Shown here: in pieces, positions 1 to 10,665 of the stretch
Position numbering within the stretch: the first letter of the stretch is position 1
How the letters are laid out: the number at the start of each line of letters is the position of its first letter
Assembly: GCF_010500815.1 (NCBI RefSeq)
Contig: NZ_JAAAMG010000026.1
Coordinates: forward strand, 1 to 64,000
Origin: Jiella pacifica
GTDB taxonomy: Bacteria > Pseudomonadota > Alphaproteobacteria > Rhizobiales > Rhizobiaceae
Direction: 5' to 3'
Length of the DNA stretch: 64,000 bases
The notes under the pieces: generated by a model
What the model was told of the DNA's origin: nothing
The model's database searches: none
Seen by the model: the letters and a program-made list of their open reading frames with translations, nothing else
Program-made: the position numbers and the translations under genes

Positions 1-112
1 GGCCGCCCGCACTCTGGACCAACTCTGGCGGGCCGTCGGCGACATCTGCGCCCTCTTCACACCCGACGAATGCTGGAACTACTTCAAGGCTGCAGGCTGT
101 GTTGCAGATTAA
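1..112 (+). mobile_element. IS630-family transposase, C-terminal remnant (cut by window edge)
   Basis: The frame starting at base 2 gives 36 residues ending in FTPDECWNYFKAAG then CVAD and a TAA stop. The FTPDEC-WNYF-AAGY-like ending is characteristic of the last helix of IS630/Tc1-mariner-type transposases. Only the C-terminus is visible; the catalytic DDE/DDD residues would lie to the left of the window. Whether the element is intact cannot be judged. No terminal inverted repeat or TA target duplication could be identified within the bases available. Confidence 0.75.
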
Positions 113-173
113 ACGCCCGACGCTCTAGGATATGATCCAACTGCCCGATTTCGCGGCTTTAACCCGACCTCGG

Positions 174-423
174 CGTCATTCTCGGGACAAGCCCTGCAGC
201 TTTCGCAAAATCGCCAAAAAACGCCTTCAGACGGCTCGATGCGAAGCAGGTGAGCGACAGCGGCGTGCACACTCTGGAGGCGCCAACCCCAACGCGCCGT
301 CATTCTCGGGCCCCGTCCCGAGAATCCAGAGATCGTCGGGCGCTTTTTGCTTCAGCGGCAGAGGGCGTTAGCGGTCAATGCAGCGGCGGCCGCCCCTGGA
401 TTCTCGGGACGGCGCCCGAGAAT
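174..423. repeat. REP-like palindromes with ATTCTCGGG/CCCGAGAAT arms
   Basis: The stretch between the transposase remnant and pyk carries three copies of one motif. CGTCATTCTCGGG lies at 174-186 as a single arm. A full palindrome ATTCTCGGG-6 nt-CCCGAGAAT lies at 302-325. A second palindrome, in the same arm sequence with a different 6-nt loop, lies at 400-423. Arms are perfect and the loops differ, which is typical of the short dispersed palindromes of Rhizobiales genomes. No gene was recognised in 113-515; short open frames there have no credible protein features. Confidence 0.7.
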
Positions 424-472
424 GACTAAGCGTCAGGACCCACGCGACGACAAAGAACCTGCTCTGGTCGGC

Positions 473-502
473 GACCGAAACGCAACCGGCGGCGTTTCGG
501 TC
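473..502 (-). terminator. Inverted repeat just downstream of pyk, possible terminator
   Basis: An 11-bp perfect inverted repeat (GACCGAAACGC at 473-483, GCGTTTCGGTC at 492-502, 8-nt loop) begins 13 bases past the pyk stop. There is no T-run after it on the minus strand, so it may act as an mRNA 3'-end stabiliser or a Rho-assisted terminator rather than a classical intrinsic one. Confidence 0.4.
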
Positions 503-515
503 CCGATCCCTCTCA

Positions 516-1952
516 TCACACCGCCGACAGCCCGTCCGAGCCGATATAGGCCATGCGCAACAGGTTGGTCGCGCCCGGCGTCCTGAGCGGCACGCCGGCG
601 GTGATGATGACGCGGTCGCCGGACTTGGCGTATTTCTGCTCGACGGCGATCCGGCAGGCCCGGTTGACCATGTCGTCGAGGTCCTGGGCGTCCTCGGTGA
701 CGACGCAGTGCAGCCCCCAGACCAGCGAAAGCCGCCGCGCCGTGGCGAGCACCGGCGACAGCGCGACGATCGGGATCTGCGGCCGCTCGCGGGCCGTACG
801 CAGACCGGTGGTGCCCGTGGCGGTATAGGTGACGATGGCGGCGACGCCGAGCGTCTCGGCCATCTGCCGTGCGGCGAGCGACACGGCGTCAGCTCCCGTC
901 GCTTCCGGCTCCGGGCGCTGGGCGAAGATGATGCCCGGATAGAGCGGGTCCTTCTCGACGCATTGGGCGATGCGGTCCATCGTCGCCACCGCCTCGACGG
1001 GATAGTCGCCCGCCGCCGATTCGGCCGACAGCATGATCGCGTCGGCACCCTCATAGACCGCGATGGAGACGTCCGAGACCTCGGCGCGGGTCGGCACCGG
1101 AGCGGAGATCATCGATTCCAGCATCTGCGTCGCCACGACCACCGGCTTGCCGGCCTTGCGGCACGCTCGGGTGATACGCTTCTGGATGCCCGGCACGGCT
1201 TCGAGTGGCAGCTCGACGCCGAGATCGCCGCGCGCCACCATGATCGCGTCGGAGAGTTCGATGATCTCGTCGAGCCGTTCGACCGCCTGCGGCTTTTCGA
1301 TCTTCGACAAGAGGAACGCTCGGCCGCGGGCGATCTTGCGCGCCTCGGCCAGATCGTCCGGCCGTTGGATGAAGGACAGCGCCACCCAGTCGACGTCGGC
1401 GGCGAGCACCGCGTCGAGATCCTTCCGGTCTTTGTCGGTCAAGGCGCCGGTGGCGAGCGTCGTGTCCGGCAGAGAGACGCCCTTGCGATCGGAGATCTTG
1501 TCGCCGGCCACCACCTTGCATTCGATGTGATGGCTGTCGGTGGCGACGCATTCGAGCTGCAGCCGCCCGTCGTCGATGAGCAACCGGTGGCCGACCTCGA
1601 CGGCCTCCAGGATCTCCGGGTGCGGCAGTTGCACGCGGTTCGCGTCGCCCGGCTCGGGATTGTCGTCGAGGGTGAAGGTCTGGCCGAGCGTCAGCGCCAC
1701 CTTGCCCTCGGCGAACTTGCCGACCCTCAGCTTCGGTCCCTGCAGATCGGCGAGGATGCCGATCGGCCGGCCGACATCGCCCTCGACCTTGCGGATCCGC
1801 CCGACGAGCGCGCGCATCAAGTCGTGGTCGGCATGGCTCATATTGATGCGGAAGACGTCTGCCCCCGCCTCGTGCAGCTTGCGGATCATCTCCTCGGACG
1901 AGGAGGCAGGCCCCAAGGTCGCGAGGATCTTGACCCTACGGTTGCGTCTCAT
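516..1952 (-). CDS. pyk: Pyruvate kinase
   Basis: Cytosolic enzyme of lower glycolysis that transfers phosphate from phosphoenolpyruvate to ADP, giving pyruvate and ATP. The 478-residue length is normal for a bacterial pyruvate kinase. The N-terminus has the family pattern VKILATLGPASSS, followed by FRINMSH (R35, N37, S39) for nucleotide and metal binding. The catalytic lysine is in LLSKIEKPQ (K217, E219), and MVARGDLGVELP (238-249) and TQMLESM (275-281) form the rest of the active site. The C-terminal allosteric domain is present and complete. The ATG overlaps the TGA of the preceding DUF1036 gene in an ATGA arrangement, so the two are translationally coupled. The pairing of pyk with DUF1036, with DUF1244 and gapR nearby, is a familiar rhizobial arrangement (from memory). 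Confidence 0.97.
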   Translation of the reverse strand: MRRNRRVKILATLGPASSSEEMIRKLHEAGADVFRINMSHADHDLMRALVGRIRKVEGDVGRPIGILADLQGPKLRVGKFAEGKVALTLGQTFTLDDNPEPGDANRVQLPHPEILEAVEVGHRLLIDDGRLQLECVATDSHHIECKVVAGDKISDRKGVSLPDTTLATGALTDKDRKDLDAVLAADVDWVALSFIQRPDDLAEARKIARGRAFLLSKIEKPQAVERLDEIIELSDAIMVARGDLGVELPLEAVPGIQKRITRACRKAGKPVVVATQMLESMISAPVPTRAEVSDVSIAVYEGADAIMLSAESAAGDYPVEAVATMDRIAQCVEKDPLYPGIIFAQRPEPEATGADAVSLAARQMAETLGVAAIVTYTATGTTGLRTARERPQIPIVALSPVLATARRLSLVWGLHCVVTEDAQDLDDMVNRACRIAVEQKYAKSGDRVIITAGVPLRTPGATNLLRMAYIGSDGLSAV

Positions 1953-2422
1953 TGATTCCCCGATTCATTTCGCGGGGCCTCGGTGAGCTGTACCATCCAG
2001 CTCGCCTGCTCCCCAGTGTCGTATTCCCGGAAACCCGTGCGCTGATAGCCGCGCTTGAGGCAATCCTGGCGTCCGGTGATCTTGAATTCGTTCTCGGCGA
2101 TGCAGAGATCGACCGGCCCCGCCCAGCGGCTGCGGCCGTCGGCGTCCTCGGCATAGACGTAATAGTAGCGCGAGGAGAGCGGTCCTTCGATGATCGACTT
2201 GCAGGTCGTCGCCGGAATCCGCCACCAACCTTCGGTGGTCCAGCCGGCCTCGACGCGGTAGCCGATTGCGACGCCGACGAGCGACTGGGTGCCGTTGCAC
2301 ACCCGAAAGTCCGCCCGCGCCCCGACCGCCGTCACGGGCGCGCTCAGCATGAAGCCGGCGGCGGCCAGAAGGGCCAGTCGGAAGGGCTTCGGCAGCGCTG
2401 CGATGACGCCAGCAAGCTTCAT
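1949..2422 (-). CDS. DUF1036 family secreted protein
   Basis: A 157-residue protein with an N-terminal hydrophobic signal (LALLAAAGFMLSAPVTAVGA, cleavage probably near ARA) and then a compact domain starting FRVCNGTQSLVGVAIGY. That opening and the spaced cysteines (C in RVCN, TTCKS, DLCIA, QDCLK) match the DUF1036 family of exported alphaproteobacterial proteins. Four cysteines suggest two disulfides in the periplasm. I chose the ATG at 2422 because AGGAC lies a few bases upstream; a TTG 24 bases further out would also keep the frame. Function is unknown. It overlaps pyk by 4 nt and so is the first gene of that pair. Confidence 0.85.
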   Translation of the reverse strand: MKLAGVIAALPKPFRLALLAAAGFMLSAPVTAVGARADFRVCNGTQSLVGVAIGYRVEAGWTTEGWWRIPATTCKSIIEGPLSSRYYYVYAEDADGRSRWAGPVDLCIAENEFKITGRQDCLKRGYQRTGFREYDTGEQASWMVQLTEAPRNESGNQ

Positions 2423-2483
2423 GTGAAATGTCCTGAAATCGATCAACTCTCAATCCGCAGTTTTTGCGTTGCGTCAGGCCCTG

Positions 2484-3530
2484 TCAACGGCCGGAAACTC
2501 CCGTGGCATCATCTCTAACACGCCGTGATGACGCGGGGATGGTGCGGCGCGGCCGCGCCACGAAGATGCCGATCAAAATGATGCACCCGCCGGCGATCTG
2601 CGCCGGCTGCGGCGTCTCGCCCGCGAAGACCCAGGCGAACAGCGCCGCCGCCACGGCTTCGACGAAGATCACCAGCGACGAGAAGGAAGCCGATAGCACG
2701 CCGAGCGCGATGGACAGAAGCCCCTGGCCGCCGGCATGGCTGACGAGGCCGAGCGCGGCGATGTTCATCGCGCCCGTGGAAGTGGCTGGAAGCAGCTCCT
2801 CGCCGGAATAAAGCGCGATCGGCAGAAGGATCGCCGCGGTAACGAGGCTGGAGACGAGCGTCGTCGTGCCGGCGCCCAGCCCGCCCCGCGCCTTCCGGAC
2901 GGCGAGAAAATAAAGCCCGAAGAACAGCGAGGTGGCGAGGCCGAAGCTGTCGCCGAGAAGCGAGCCGGCGCCGGTGCTCGATTGCAGGATCAACAGCCCG
3001 GCGCCGGGAACGCAGATCAGGAGCCCCACCCAGGTCCTGCGACCGACCGCTTCGCCGATCGTCATTCGTGACAGCAGCGCCACCCAGAGCGGCGCGAGAC
3101 AGGCGAAGAAGGTCGCGTTGGCGATCGTCGTGTGGACGATGGCGAGATGCCAGAAGGCGAGATCGCCGGCGAAGAACAGCCCGGCGAGCCCGAGAACCCG
3201 CGGATCGACGGGCATTCGGCCGGCTGCCGAGCGCCGCCGCTGCCCTCGCCTTTCCACCATCGCCCAGAGGGCGAGCAGCGGCAAAGCGGCGAAGACCCGC
3301 CAGAAGGCGCTGGCGAAGGGCCCGACCTCGGCCTGCCTGACGAAGACCGGCGATATCCCCATCGCCGCCGCGCCGAGGATCAAAAGCCCCAGCGCCATGC
3401 CGGCCGTCATCACCGGTCGGGCCATGGCCGCGTCGACGACGGCCACGGTCGCCGTTCCCGCCGTCGCCGCCGTCTCGTCCGATGCTGCGGCGAGCGTCGC
3501 TCCGGGCGGTCGTGTCTCGTACTGGCTCAT
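2484..3530 (-). CDS. DMT-superfamily (EamA) transporter
   Basis: An inner-membrane protein of about 348 residues with around ten hydrophobic segments and the two tandem EamA repeats of drug/metabolite transporters. The first repeat starts near LLILGAAAMGISPVFVRQAE and contains FWRVFAALPLLALWA; the second starts near SLLGDSFGLATSLFFGLYF. Such proteins usually export amino acids, nucleosides or small drugs, but the substrate cannot be read from sequence. The start at 3530 (MSQYETRP) is a choice: the frame is open far upstream, there is no good ribosome site, and the first ~45 residues are low-complexity Ala/Thr before the first membrane helix. Convergent with nothing; DUF1244 lies divergently at 3737. 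Confidence 0.85.
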   Translation of the reverse strand: MSQYETRPPGATLAAASDETAATAGTATVAVVDAAMARPVMTAGMALGLLILGAAAMGISPVFVRQAEVGPFASAFWRVFAALPLLALWAMVERRGQRRRSAAGRMPVDPRVLGLAGLFFAGDLAFWHLAIVHTTIANATFFACLAPLWVALLSRMTIGEAVGRRTWVGLLICVPGAGLLILQSSTGAGSLLGDSFGLATSLFFGLYFLAVRKARGGLGAGTTTLVSSLVTAAILLPIALYSGEELLPATSTGAMNIAALGLVSHAGGQGLLSIALGVLSASFSSLVIFVEAVAAALFAWVFAGETPQPAQIAGGCIILIGIFVARPRRTIPASSRRVRDDATGVSGR

Positions 3531-3736
3531 GGAGGCGAAGGGCTCCGGCGATTCGGTGGAGCGAACATGATGCCGCCACCCACATAAGCCGCTTGTCGTC
3601 CTGCCGCAAAGCCGCTCCACCCCCGACGCTCGCGCCGCGCCTGCGCCCATCCCGCCCTCGCCCTTCATTCCAAGTGTTGATGCCGACCGCCCGAAGGCCG
3701 ATATCAGCCGGAGTACGTGAACAAGGGAGACAGGAC

Positions 3737-4045
3737 ATGCAGGATTTGTCCGAAGGCCAGCGCATCGCCCTCGAAGCCGCCGCTTTCCGCCGGCTCCGCG
3801 ATCATCTGCGGGAGCGCACGGACGTGCAGAACATCGACCTGATGAATCTCGCCGGCTTCTGCCGCAACTGTCTGTCGAACTGGTACCGCGACGCCGCCAA
3901 AGCCGATGGCATCGCGATGAGCAAGGAGGAATCCCGCGAGATCGTCTACGGGATGCCCTATGACGAATGGCGGGAGAAGCACCAGCGCGAAGCCTCCGCA
4001 GAGGCCAGTCAGGCCTTCGCCGCCAACGCGCCCAAGAACCACTGA
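3737..4045 (+). CDS. DUF1244 domain protein
   Basis: A 102-residue soluble protein preceded by the purine-rich ribosome site AGGGAGACAGG. It carries the DUF1244 signature: LMNLAGFCRNCLSNWY (with the conserved C-x2-C) followed by EIVYGMPYDEW. Family members are small helical proteins widespread in Proteobacteria, with no assigned role; the paired cysteines could bind a metal but this is inference. It lies between the divergent transporter gene and gapR, on the same strand as gapR and 214 bp from it, so the two need not be co-transcribed. Confidence 0.85.
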   Translation: MQDLSEGQRIALEAAAFRRLRDHLRERTDVQNIDLMNLAGFCRNCLSNWYRDAAKADGIAMSKEESREIVYGMPYDEWREKHQREASAEASQAFAANAPKNH

Positions 4046-4259
4046 CGCAGGAAGCCGAGAGCCTCACGTCGGCGCCGGCCCCGGTTGCCGGCGCCCGGCG
4101 ACGCTCCGTTTGCCGAAGTCGCGGTCTTCATCCTCGCTCTCCACATCCGCCATCCGACCGCCCGGTTCGTGCCGCCCTCGACGCCATGGTAACGAAAGCC
4201 TTAGGAAAGCCCGTTAAAGGCTGGCGACCCAACAAGGTCCATGAAAAACGGAGTGCCAC

Positions 4260-4520
4260 ATGTCTGACGTCAACGGAGTCGCGCAGGATCAGCTCCGCTC
4301 CTTCGTCGAGCGGATCGAGCGTCTCGAAGAGGAAAAGAAGACGATCTCGGACGACATCAAGGACGTCTATGCCGAGGCCAAGGGCAACGGCTTCGACACC
4401 AAGGTGCTGCGCCGGGTCATCTCGCTGCGCAAGCAGGACGCCGACGAGCGCAACGAGCAGGAGGCGATTCTCGACCTGTACATGCAGGCACTCGGCATGG
4501 CGCCGGCCGTCCAGGAGTAG
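4260..4520 (+). CDS. gapR: GapR-type nucleoid-associated protein (DUF2312)
   Basis: An 86-residue, strongly helical protein with the DUF2312 pattern: [34 protein letters not shown], then [13 protein letters not shown]. In Caulobacter the DUF2312 protein GapR binds AT-rich, overtwisted DNA ahead of polymerases and helps topoisomerases, acting as a tetramer clamp; the same role is inferred here from near-perfect family resemblance and length. The start ATG sits 9 bases after a GGAGTG-type ribosome site. A GC-rich inverted repeat follows the stop. Confidence 0.92.
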   Translation: MSDVNGVAQDQLRSFVERIERLEEEKKTISDDIKDVYAEAKGNGFDTKVLRRVISLRKQDADERNEQEAILDLYMQALGMAPAVQE

Positions 4521-4545
4521 TCGAGACAACGCCTCTCGTCACGGT

Positions 4546-4576
4546 GCGCGGCCCATGTTGCGGCCGCGCCGCCCTT
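4546..4576 (+). terminator. GC-rich hairpin after gapR, possible terminator
   Basis: GCGCGGCC (4546-4553) and GGCCGCGC (4562-4569) form a perfect 8-bp stem with an 8-nt loop, followed by a short pyrimidine stretch including CCCTTTCC. It lies 26 bases after the gapR stop and between convergent gapR and nadE, where a terminator is expected. The U-tract is weak. Confidence 0.4.
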
Positions 4577-4678
4577 TCCGGCTCCTCGACTTCACAGTGC
4601 GAGCCACCAAGGGCATCGGCCGCCGCACTGGCGGTACGTCGCGCTCCGGCCTGGCGCGTTGGTCCGCCGCCCCTGCAC

Positions 4679-6733
<2,055 letters not shown>

Positions 6734-7181
6734 CGAAGCCTGATCGTTTTTCGCCTGTTCGGTCGGGGTCAAGCTATCATCTCCCTGATCATCAGCAGAG
6801 CCGTGCGCAAGCATTTGGCCCGGATCGGATCACGACCGATATCGCCGAAATGCTCCACCTTGCGCAACGTCTCGCGGCCGCGGCGGGCACAGGCAAACCA
6901 CACGAGGCCGACCTCGTCATCGGGGCCGCATGTCGGTGCGGGCCAGGCGGCTTCTCCTCGAAAGCCGGCGCTCGGGCACCGTGGACGGTGCTTCCGCCCG
7001 GGCCTTCTCGATCTCCATCAACGGAGCCCGAATCCTGTCCACCACGTGGCAGGCGGATTCGCCGCAAATTCTCCCGGCCGCCGCCGGAGCCGTCGCCGCA
7101 TTCACGATCCGGAACTGATGACGCTGCTCATCCTTCGGGCGGATTCGCCGGACCTGGAACCTAAGCCAAACCCTTTCGATG
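6734..7181. other. Gene-poor interval, possible decayed coding sequence
   Basis: No recognisable gene lies between nadE and the sulfotransferase gene. On the plus strand one short frame (6930-7118, 62 codons) ends in a plausible protein-like stretch (FSISINGARILSTTWQ and GAVAAFTIRN) with G/C-rich third positions, and another frame just upstream contains EMLHLAQRLAAAAGTG. Neither has a clear ribosome site and the two are in different frames, so this could be a frameshifted remnant or chance in GC-rich DNA. Confidence 0.3.
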
Positions 7182-8126
7182 TCAGGCGCGAAAGCGCGAC
7201 ATCAGGGTCCTCCGCACCTTCTTCGTCACATCGACCAGGCCGGGTCGGGCCTTCGACCCCGCTTCGTCGGAGAAATGCGACAGCCAGCGGCTCGGCGGTT
7301 CGAGACCGAGTTCGCTCAGCTCTGTGACGATCCTCTCCACGTCCGATCTGAAGAGTCCCGGGAACCATTCCGGCATGGGGATCGCGGTGGACTCGGCGTA
7401 GCGCCCATTCACGACCTCGGCCGGATAATCGTACGGTTCGAGGCCGAGATGCTCCTCCATCTGACGCAGCCAGGCATGCCGGTCGCTGTGGATGTCCTCG
7501 AAGAAGAACAACCGCAGCTCTTGCTCGGAAAGTGCCTCACGCAGGCGGCGTATCGTCGCGCCGTATTCGCCGTGCTTCCACATGTCGTCGCGCCGCACAT
7601 AGGCTTCGAGCTGTTCCGGCGTCCATTTCCAGATCCCCTCGTTCCGGCCGGCGGTCTGAGTGTTGAAGCGGACATGCGACCAGAGCCGCTCGATGGGGTC
7701 GCGCATCGTGAAGATGACCCGCACCGTTCCGGCCACGCGGTGGACGTGGTCCCACCCCGATGGGCCGAGATGGGCGTAGAGATTGCTGAAGTCGGAGCGA
7801 TAGACGTCGCGCGGACGCTCGTCGAACAGATCGGCATACCAGCGGTCGTCGATCGGCTCGTTCAGATACTTCGCGGTCCATAAAAGGCGGCGACGGACGC
7901 TGGCCGGGCTGTGACTCTCCGGGTCGACGGCGGCGTAGGACTTCGCGCGGGCGAGCCGCTCCCGCGCCGAGAGCGCGGTCTCGCCCGGCAGATGCACATG
8001 GGCGAAATAGTGAATTTCCTTGGCGTGGGACGAGATGATTTTCGGATGCCGATTGAGGACACGATGCATCCACGTCGTGCCGGATTTCATGGCCCCGACG
8101 CTCAGGAGAAGATTGTCGATCAGCAA
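7182..8126 (-). CDS. Sulfotransferase-domain protein
   Basis: A protein of about 314 residues that begins directly with the PAPS-binding loop: VGAMKSGTTWMHRVL, where GAMKSGTTW is the 5'-phosphosulfate loop. The 3'-phosphate-binding region follows in RVIFTMRDPIERLWSH. It therefore probably moves sulfate from PAPS to a carbohydrate or other acceptor; the acceptor is unknown. The start is unusual: the only in-frame start near the conserved N-terminus is the TTG at 8126, since the first ATG (MKSGTTW) would remove half of the loop strand. No neighbouring PAPS-synthesis or polysaccharide genes are present, so it stands alone. It is transcribed towards nadE. Confidence 0.85.
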   Translation of the reverse strand: MLIDNLLLSVGAMKSGTTWMHRVLNRHPKIISSHAKEIHYFAHVHLPGETALSARERLARAKSYAAVDPESHSPASVRRRLLWTAKYLNEPIDDRWYADLFDERPRDVYRSDFSNLYAHLGPSGWDHVHRVAGTVRVIFTMRDPIERLWSHVRFNTQTAGRNEGIWKWTPEQLEAYVRRDDMWKHGEYGATIRRLREALSEQELRLFFFEDIHSDRHAWLRQMEEHLGLEPYDYPAEVVNGRYAESTAIPMPEWFPGLFRSDVERIVTELSELGLEPPSRWLSHFSDEAGSKARPGLVDVTKKVRRTLMSRFRA

Positions 8127-8392
8127 AAGTCTCGAAGTCCCAATTCGCGTTCGTTGGCGATCATGGCCGACAGGCCTCCGCCATGCAATGTCGGCCGCGC
8201 CGCCAGCGGACCGATGGCCCTTCGCGTGAAATGTCCCGACCCGAGGAGGAATTCGGTTCCCCGGTCGTCGGGAATCGGACTTTGTCGGAATCTGCGCGTC
8301 GACGGAAATCCCTGTAGGCTGCGCCTGCCAAACGCGAAAAGCGCCAGCAGAAGCTGCTGTCGCCCGAACGTCGATATCACCGGGAAAAAGGC

Positions 8393-8477
8393 TGGTGCGG
8401 TCGAGAAGACTCGAACTTCCACGGGTTGCCCCACAGCGACCTCAACGCTGCGCGTCTACCAATTCCGCCACGACCGC
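8393..8477 (-). tRNA. tRNA-Leu (anticodon GAG)
   Basis: The minus strand folds into a class II tRNA of 85 nt. A 7-bp acceptor stem GCGGTCG/CGACCGC is followed by discriminator A and an encoded CCA (8393-8395). The D-arm contains GAATTGGTAGACGC, the anticodon stem CAGCG/CGCTG carries the loop TTGAGGT (anticodon GAG), there is a long variable arm typical of leucine tRNAs, and the T-loop reads TTCGAGT. It would read CUC/CUU codons. Confidence 0.95.
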
Positions 8478-8791
8478 ACGCCGTGTTGCCGAGGGCCGTA
8501 AGCCGTCGGTGGCGGGCGTGTAACAAGACTTTTCAGGCGGCACAAGGGCTAACTTGGCAGGTCGGCCGGAAATCACCCGCCGACGCAGCAATGACCGCCG
8601 CAGTGCGCCCGAAACGCTCAGATCGGTCTCGTCCGCAGATCTCGCGCCCCCGTCATCACAAGGTTTCCGGTCGGCAGGGCTTCACGCCGCCAGGGCCGGG
8701 CCGCCACCGGGAAGCGGACTGGCGTGGATGGCGCGGCCCGATTCGCCTGCGCTCCGCCGCGCCCCGTTTCGCCCGGCGCCTTATTCGCTAT
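8478..8791. other. Non-coding interval upstream of tRNA-Leu and lipB
   Basis: This divergent spacer must hold the promoters for tRNA-Leu (minus) and lipB (plus). For the tRNA a weak candidate on the minus strand is TTGTGC and TACACG separated by 17 bp, about 40 bases upstream of the tRNA. Nothing else was recognised; open frames here lack protein features. Confidence 0.3.
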
Positions 8792-9595
8792 ATGGAGACG
8801 ATGACACCTTCTCATTCTTCTCGTTCGCAGGATCCCGCTTCTCAGTCGCAGGATCCCGGCCCTTCGTCGGCACCACGGCTCGGCGCGGCAACCGACGCGT
8901 TTTTCGCGCAGCCGGGCAGCCCCCCCGTCGAATGGCACGTACTCGAGGGCGTGACGCCCTACGAGGAAGCCCTGGCGGCCATGGAGGCGCGGGTCGGCGC
9001 CATTGCCGACGGCCGGGCGAGCGAGGCGGTCCTCCTTCTGGAGCATCCGCCGCTCTACACCGCTGGAACCGGCGCGCGGGACGGCGATCTCCTCGATCGG
9101 CGATTCCCTGTGTTCGCCGCCGGCCGCGGTGGCCAGTACACCTATCACGGCCCGGGCCAGCGGGTGGCCTATGTCCTCCTCGACCTCAAGCGTCGCCGCC
9201 AGGACGTCCGCGCCTTCGTCGCCGCGCTGGAAGCCTGGATCATCGCGACGCTCTGGGAATTTCACGTCGCCGGCGAGCGGCGGGAGGACCGGGTCGGCGT
9301 CTGGGTGCGGCGGCCCGAGCGCCCCGTCGCCCCGGACGGCGCCACCGCCGAGGACAAGATCGCCGCCATCGGCATTCGGGTGCGCCGCTGGGTGACGTTC
9401 CACGGCATCTCGCTCAACGTCGATCCCGACCTGACGCATTTCTCCGGCATCGTCCCCTGCGGCATCCGCGGCCACGGGGTCACCAGCCTCGCCGATCTCG
9501 GGATCCTGGCCTCCATGCCGGAGGTCGATGGCCTCCTGCGCAGGAATTTCGAATCGGTGTTCGGGATGACGGTGGACGCGCCGTCCGTCCGCTGA
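8792..9595 (+). CDS. lipB: Octanoyltransferase LipB
   Basis: Transfers octanoate from octanoyl-ACP to the lipoyl domains of 2-oxoacid dehydrogenases and GcvH, the first step of lipoate assembly. The LipB signature is present: [13 protein letters not shown] for the lipoyl-binding strand, the catalytic lysine region [17 protein letters not shown] and the catalytic cysteine in [15 protein letters not shown]. Length from the ATG at 8792 is 267 residues, with a serine/glutamine-rich N-terminal ~25 residues that is not conserved; a second ATG at 8801 is equally possible. It is convergent with acyP, leaving 57 bp between the stops. Confidence 0.94.
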   Translation: METMTPSHSSRSQDPASQSQDPGPSSAPRLGAATDAFFAQPGSPPVEWHVLEGVTPYEEALAAMEARVGAIADGRASEAVLLLEHPPLYTAGTGARDGDLLDRRFPVFAAGRGGQYTYHGPGQRVAYVLLDLKRRRQDVRAFVAALEAWIIATLWEFHVAGERREDRVGVWVRRPERPVAPDGATAEDKIAAIGIRVRRWVTFHGISLNVDPDLTHFSGIVPCGIRGHGVTSLADLGILASMPEVDGLLRRNFESVFGMTVDAPSVR

Positions 9596-9652
9596 CCCAG
9601 CTGCGCCGGTTCTCTCACTGGCCGGGCGCCGCGAGGCGCTCGACCGTCGACG

Positions 9653-9931
9653 TCACTCGGTCGCCCGGACCTCGAACGGCCCTTCATAGGCCTCGACCTC
9701 GCCGATCACCCGGATATCGTTGACGCTGCTGCAGGCCGGTCCCTCCCGCAAACGTTCGAGCATCGCCTCGACGGCGGCCTCCTCGCCGCTGATAATCGCT
9801 TCGACCGCGCCCGAGCGGCGATTGCGCACCCAGCCCGACAGGCCCAGCCGGCCTGCCTCTTCCTCGGCCCAGGCGCGGTATCCCACTCCCTGGACCCGGC
9901 CGGTAATTTCGACATGCAGGCTTTTCGTCAT
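9653..9931 (-). CDS. acyP: Acylphosphatase
   Basis: A 92-residue enzyme that hydrolyses the carboxyl-phosphate bond of acyl phosphates. The two family motifs are intact: GRVQGVGYRAW near residues 11-21, with the catalytic arginine, and LSGWVRNRRSGAVEAIISG, with the catalytic asparagine. Start ATG at 9931; the gene is monocistronic and divergent from the DUF188 gene at 10097. Confidence 0.93.
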   Translation of the reverse strand: MTKSLHVEITGRVQGVGYRAWAEEEAGRLGLSGWVRNRRSGAVEAIISGEEAAVEAMLERLREGPACSSVNDIRVIGEVEAYEGPFEVRATE

Positions 9932-10096
9932 CGGCTGTGATCCCTTCCGGTCCAGTATCAGGCAATTCGCATCCGCAGCATAGCCCGCCGATATCTGCTT
10001 GCGTGCCAGGTCTCGTGCGACGGCGCGGCGGGTCTTTGACCGGCAGCAGGAATTGCCGCAAACCTGCTCGATCCGGACCAGAATGGATTTTCGCCG

Positions 10097-10558
10097 ATGC
10101 ACACCCTCTACGTGGATGCCGACGCCTGCCCCGTGAAGGACGAGGCGGTCGACGTCGCCAGCCGCCGGCAGCTTGCCGTCGTCATCGTCTCGAATGGCGG
10201 CATCCGGCCGTCGCGCTACCCTGAAGCCCGCATCGTCGTCGTGCCGGACGGGCCGGACGTCGCTGACGACTGGATCGTCGACAACTGCAAGGCCGGCGAC
10301 GTCGTCGTCACCGCCGACATTCCCCTGGCCTCGCGCGCATTGGAGAAGGGCGCGGTCGCGCTCGGTCCGACGGGGCGTGAGTTCACCCCCGAGACCATCG
10401 GCTCGGCTCTGTCGATGCGGGCCTTCAATCAGCATCTTCGCGAGACGGGCGAATCGAAGGGCTACAACGCGTCCTTCTCCGCCGCCGACCGGGCCCGGTT
10501 TCTCGAGGCCCTGCACCGGATCCTGACGCGGCTCACCGGCCAGCCCCCATCACGATAA
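10097..10558 (+). CDS. DUF188 (YaiI/YqxD family) protein
   Basis: A 153-residue protein with the diagnostic opening YVDADACPVKDE, then VVIVSNGGIRP and DDWIVDNCKAGDVVVTADIPLA, which is the acidic-residue pattern of the YaiI/YqxD family and of the wider PIN/NYN-like nuclease fold. The molecular role is not established. Length is typical for the family. It runs the same way as the cytochrome b gene 107 bp downstream but no functional link is apparent. Confidence 0.93.
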   Translation: MHTLYVDADACPVKDEAVDVASRRQLAVVIVSNGGIRPSRYPEARIVVVPDGPDVADDWIVDNCKAGDVVVTADIPLASRALEKGAVALGPTGREFTPETIGSALSMRAFNQHLRETGESKGYNASFSAADRARFLEALHRILTRLTGQPPSR

Positions 10559-10665
10559 GGAGAGGTCGTTGAAACCTTCCGGCCCGGCTGGACGAATGGC
10601 TCGTAACGACGCCGGCCGGCGGAACTCGTCGGTCCCGCGCGATGCTGCATAGGGAGATCCCCAAG

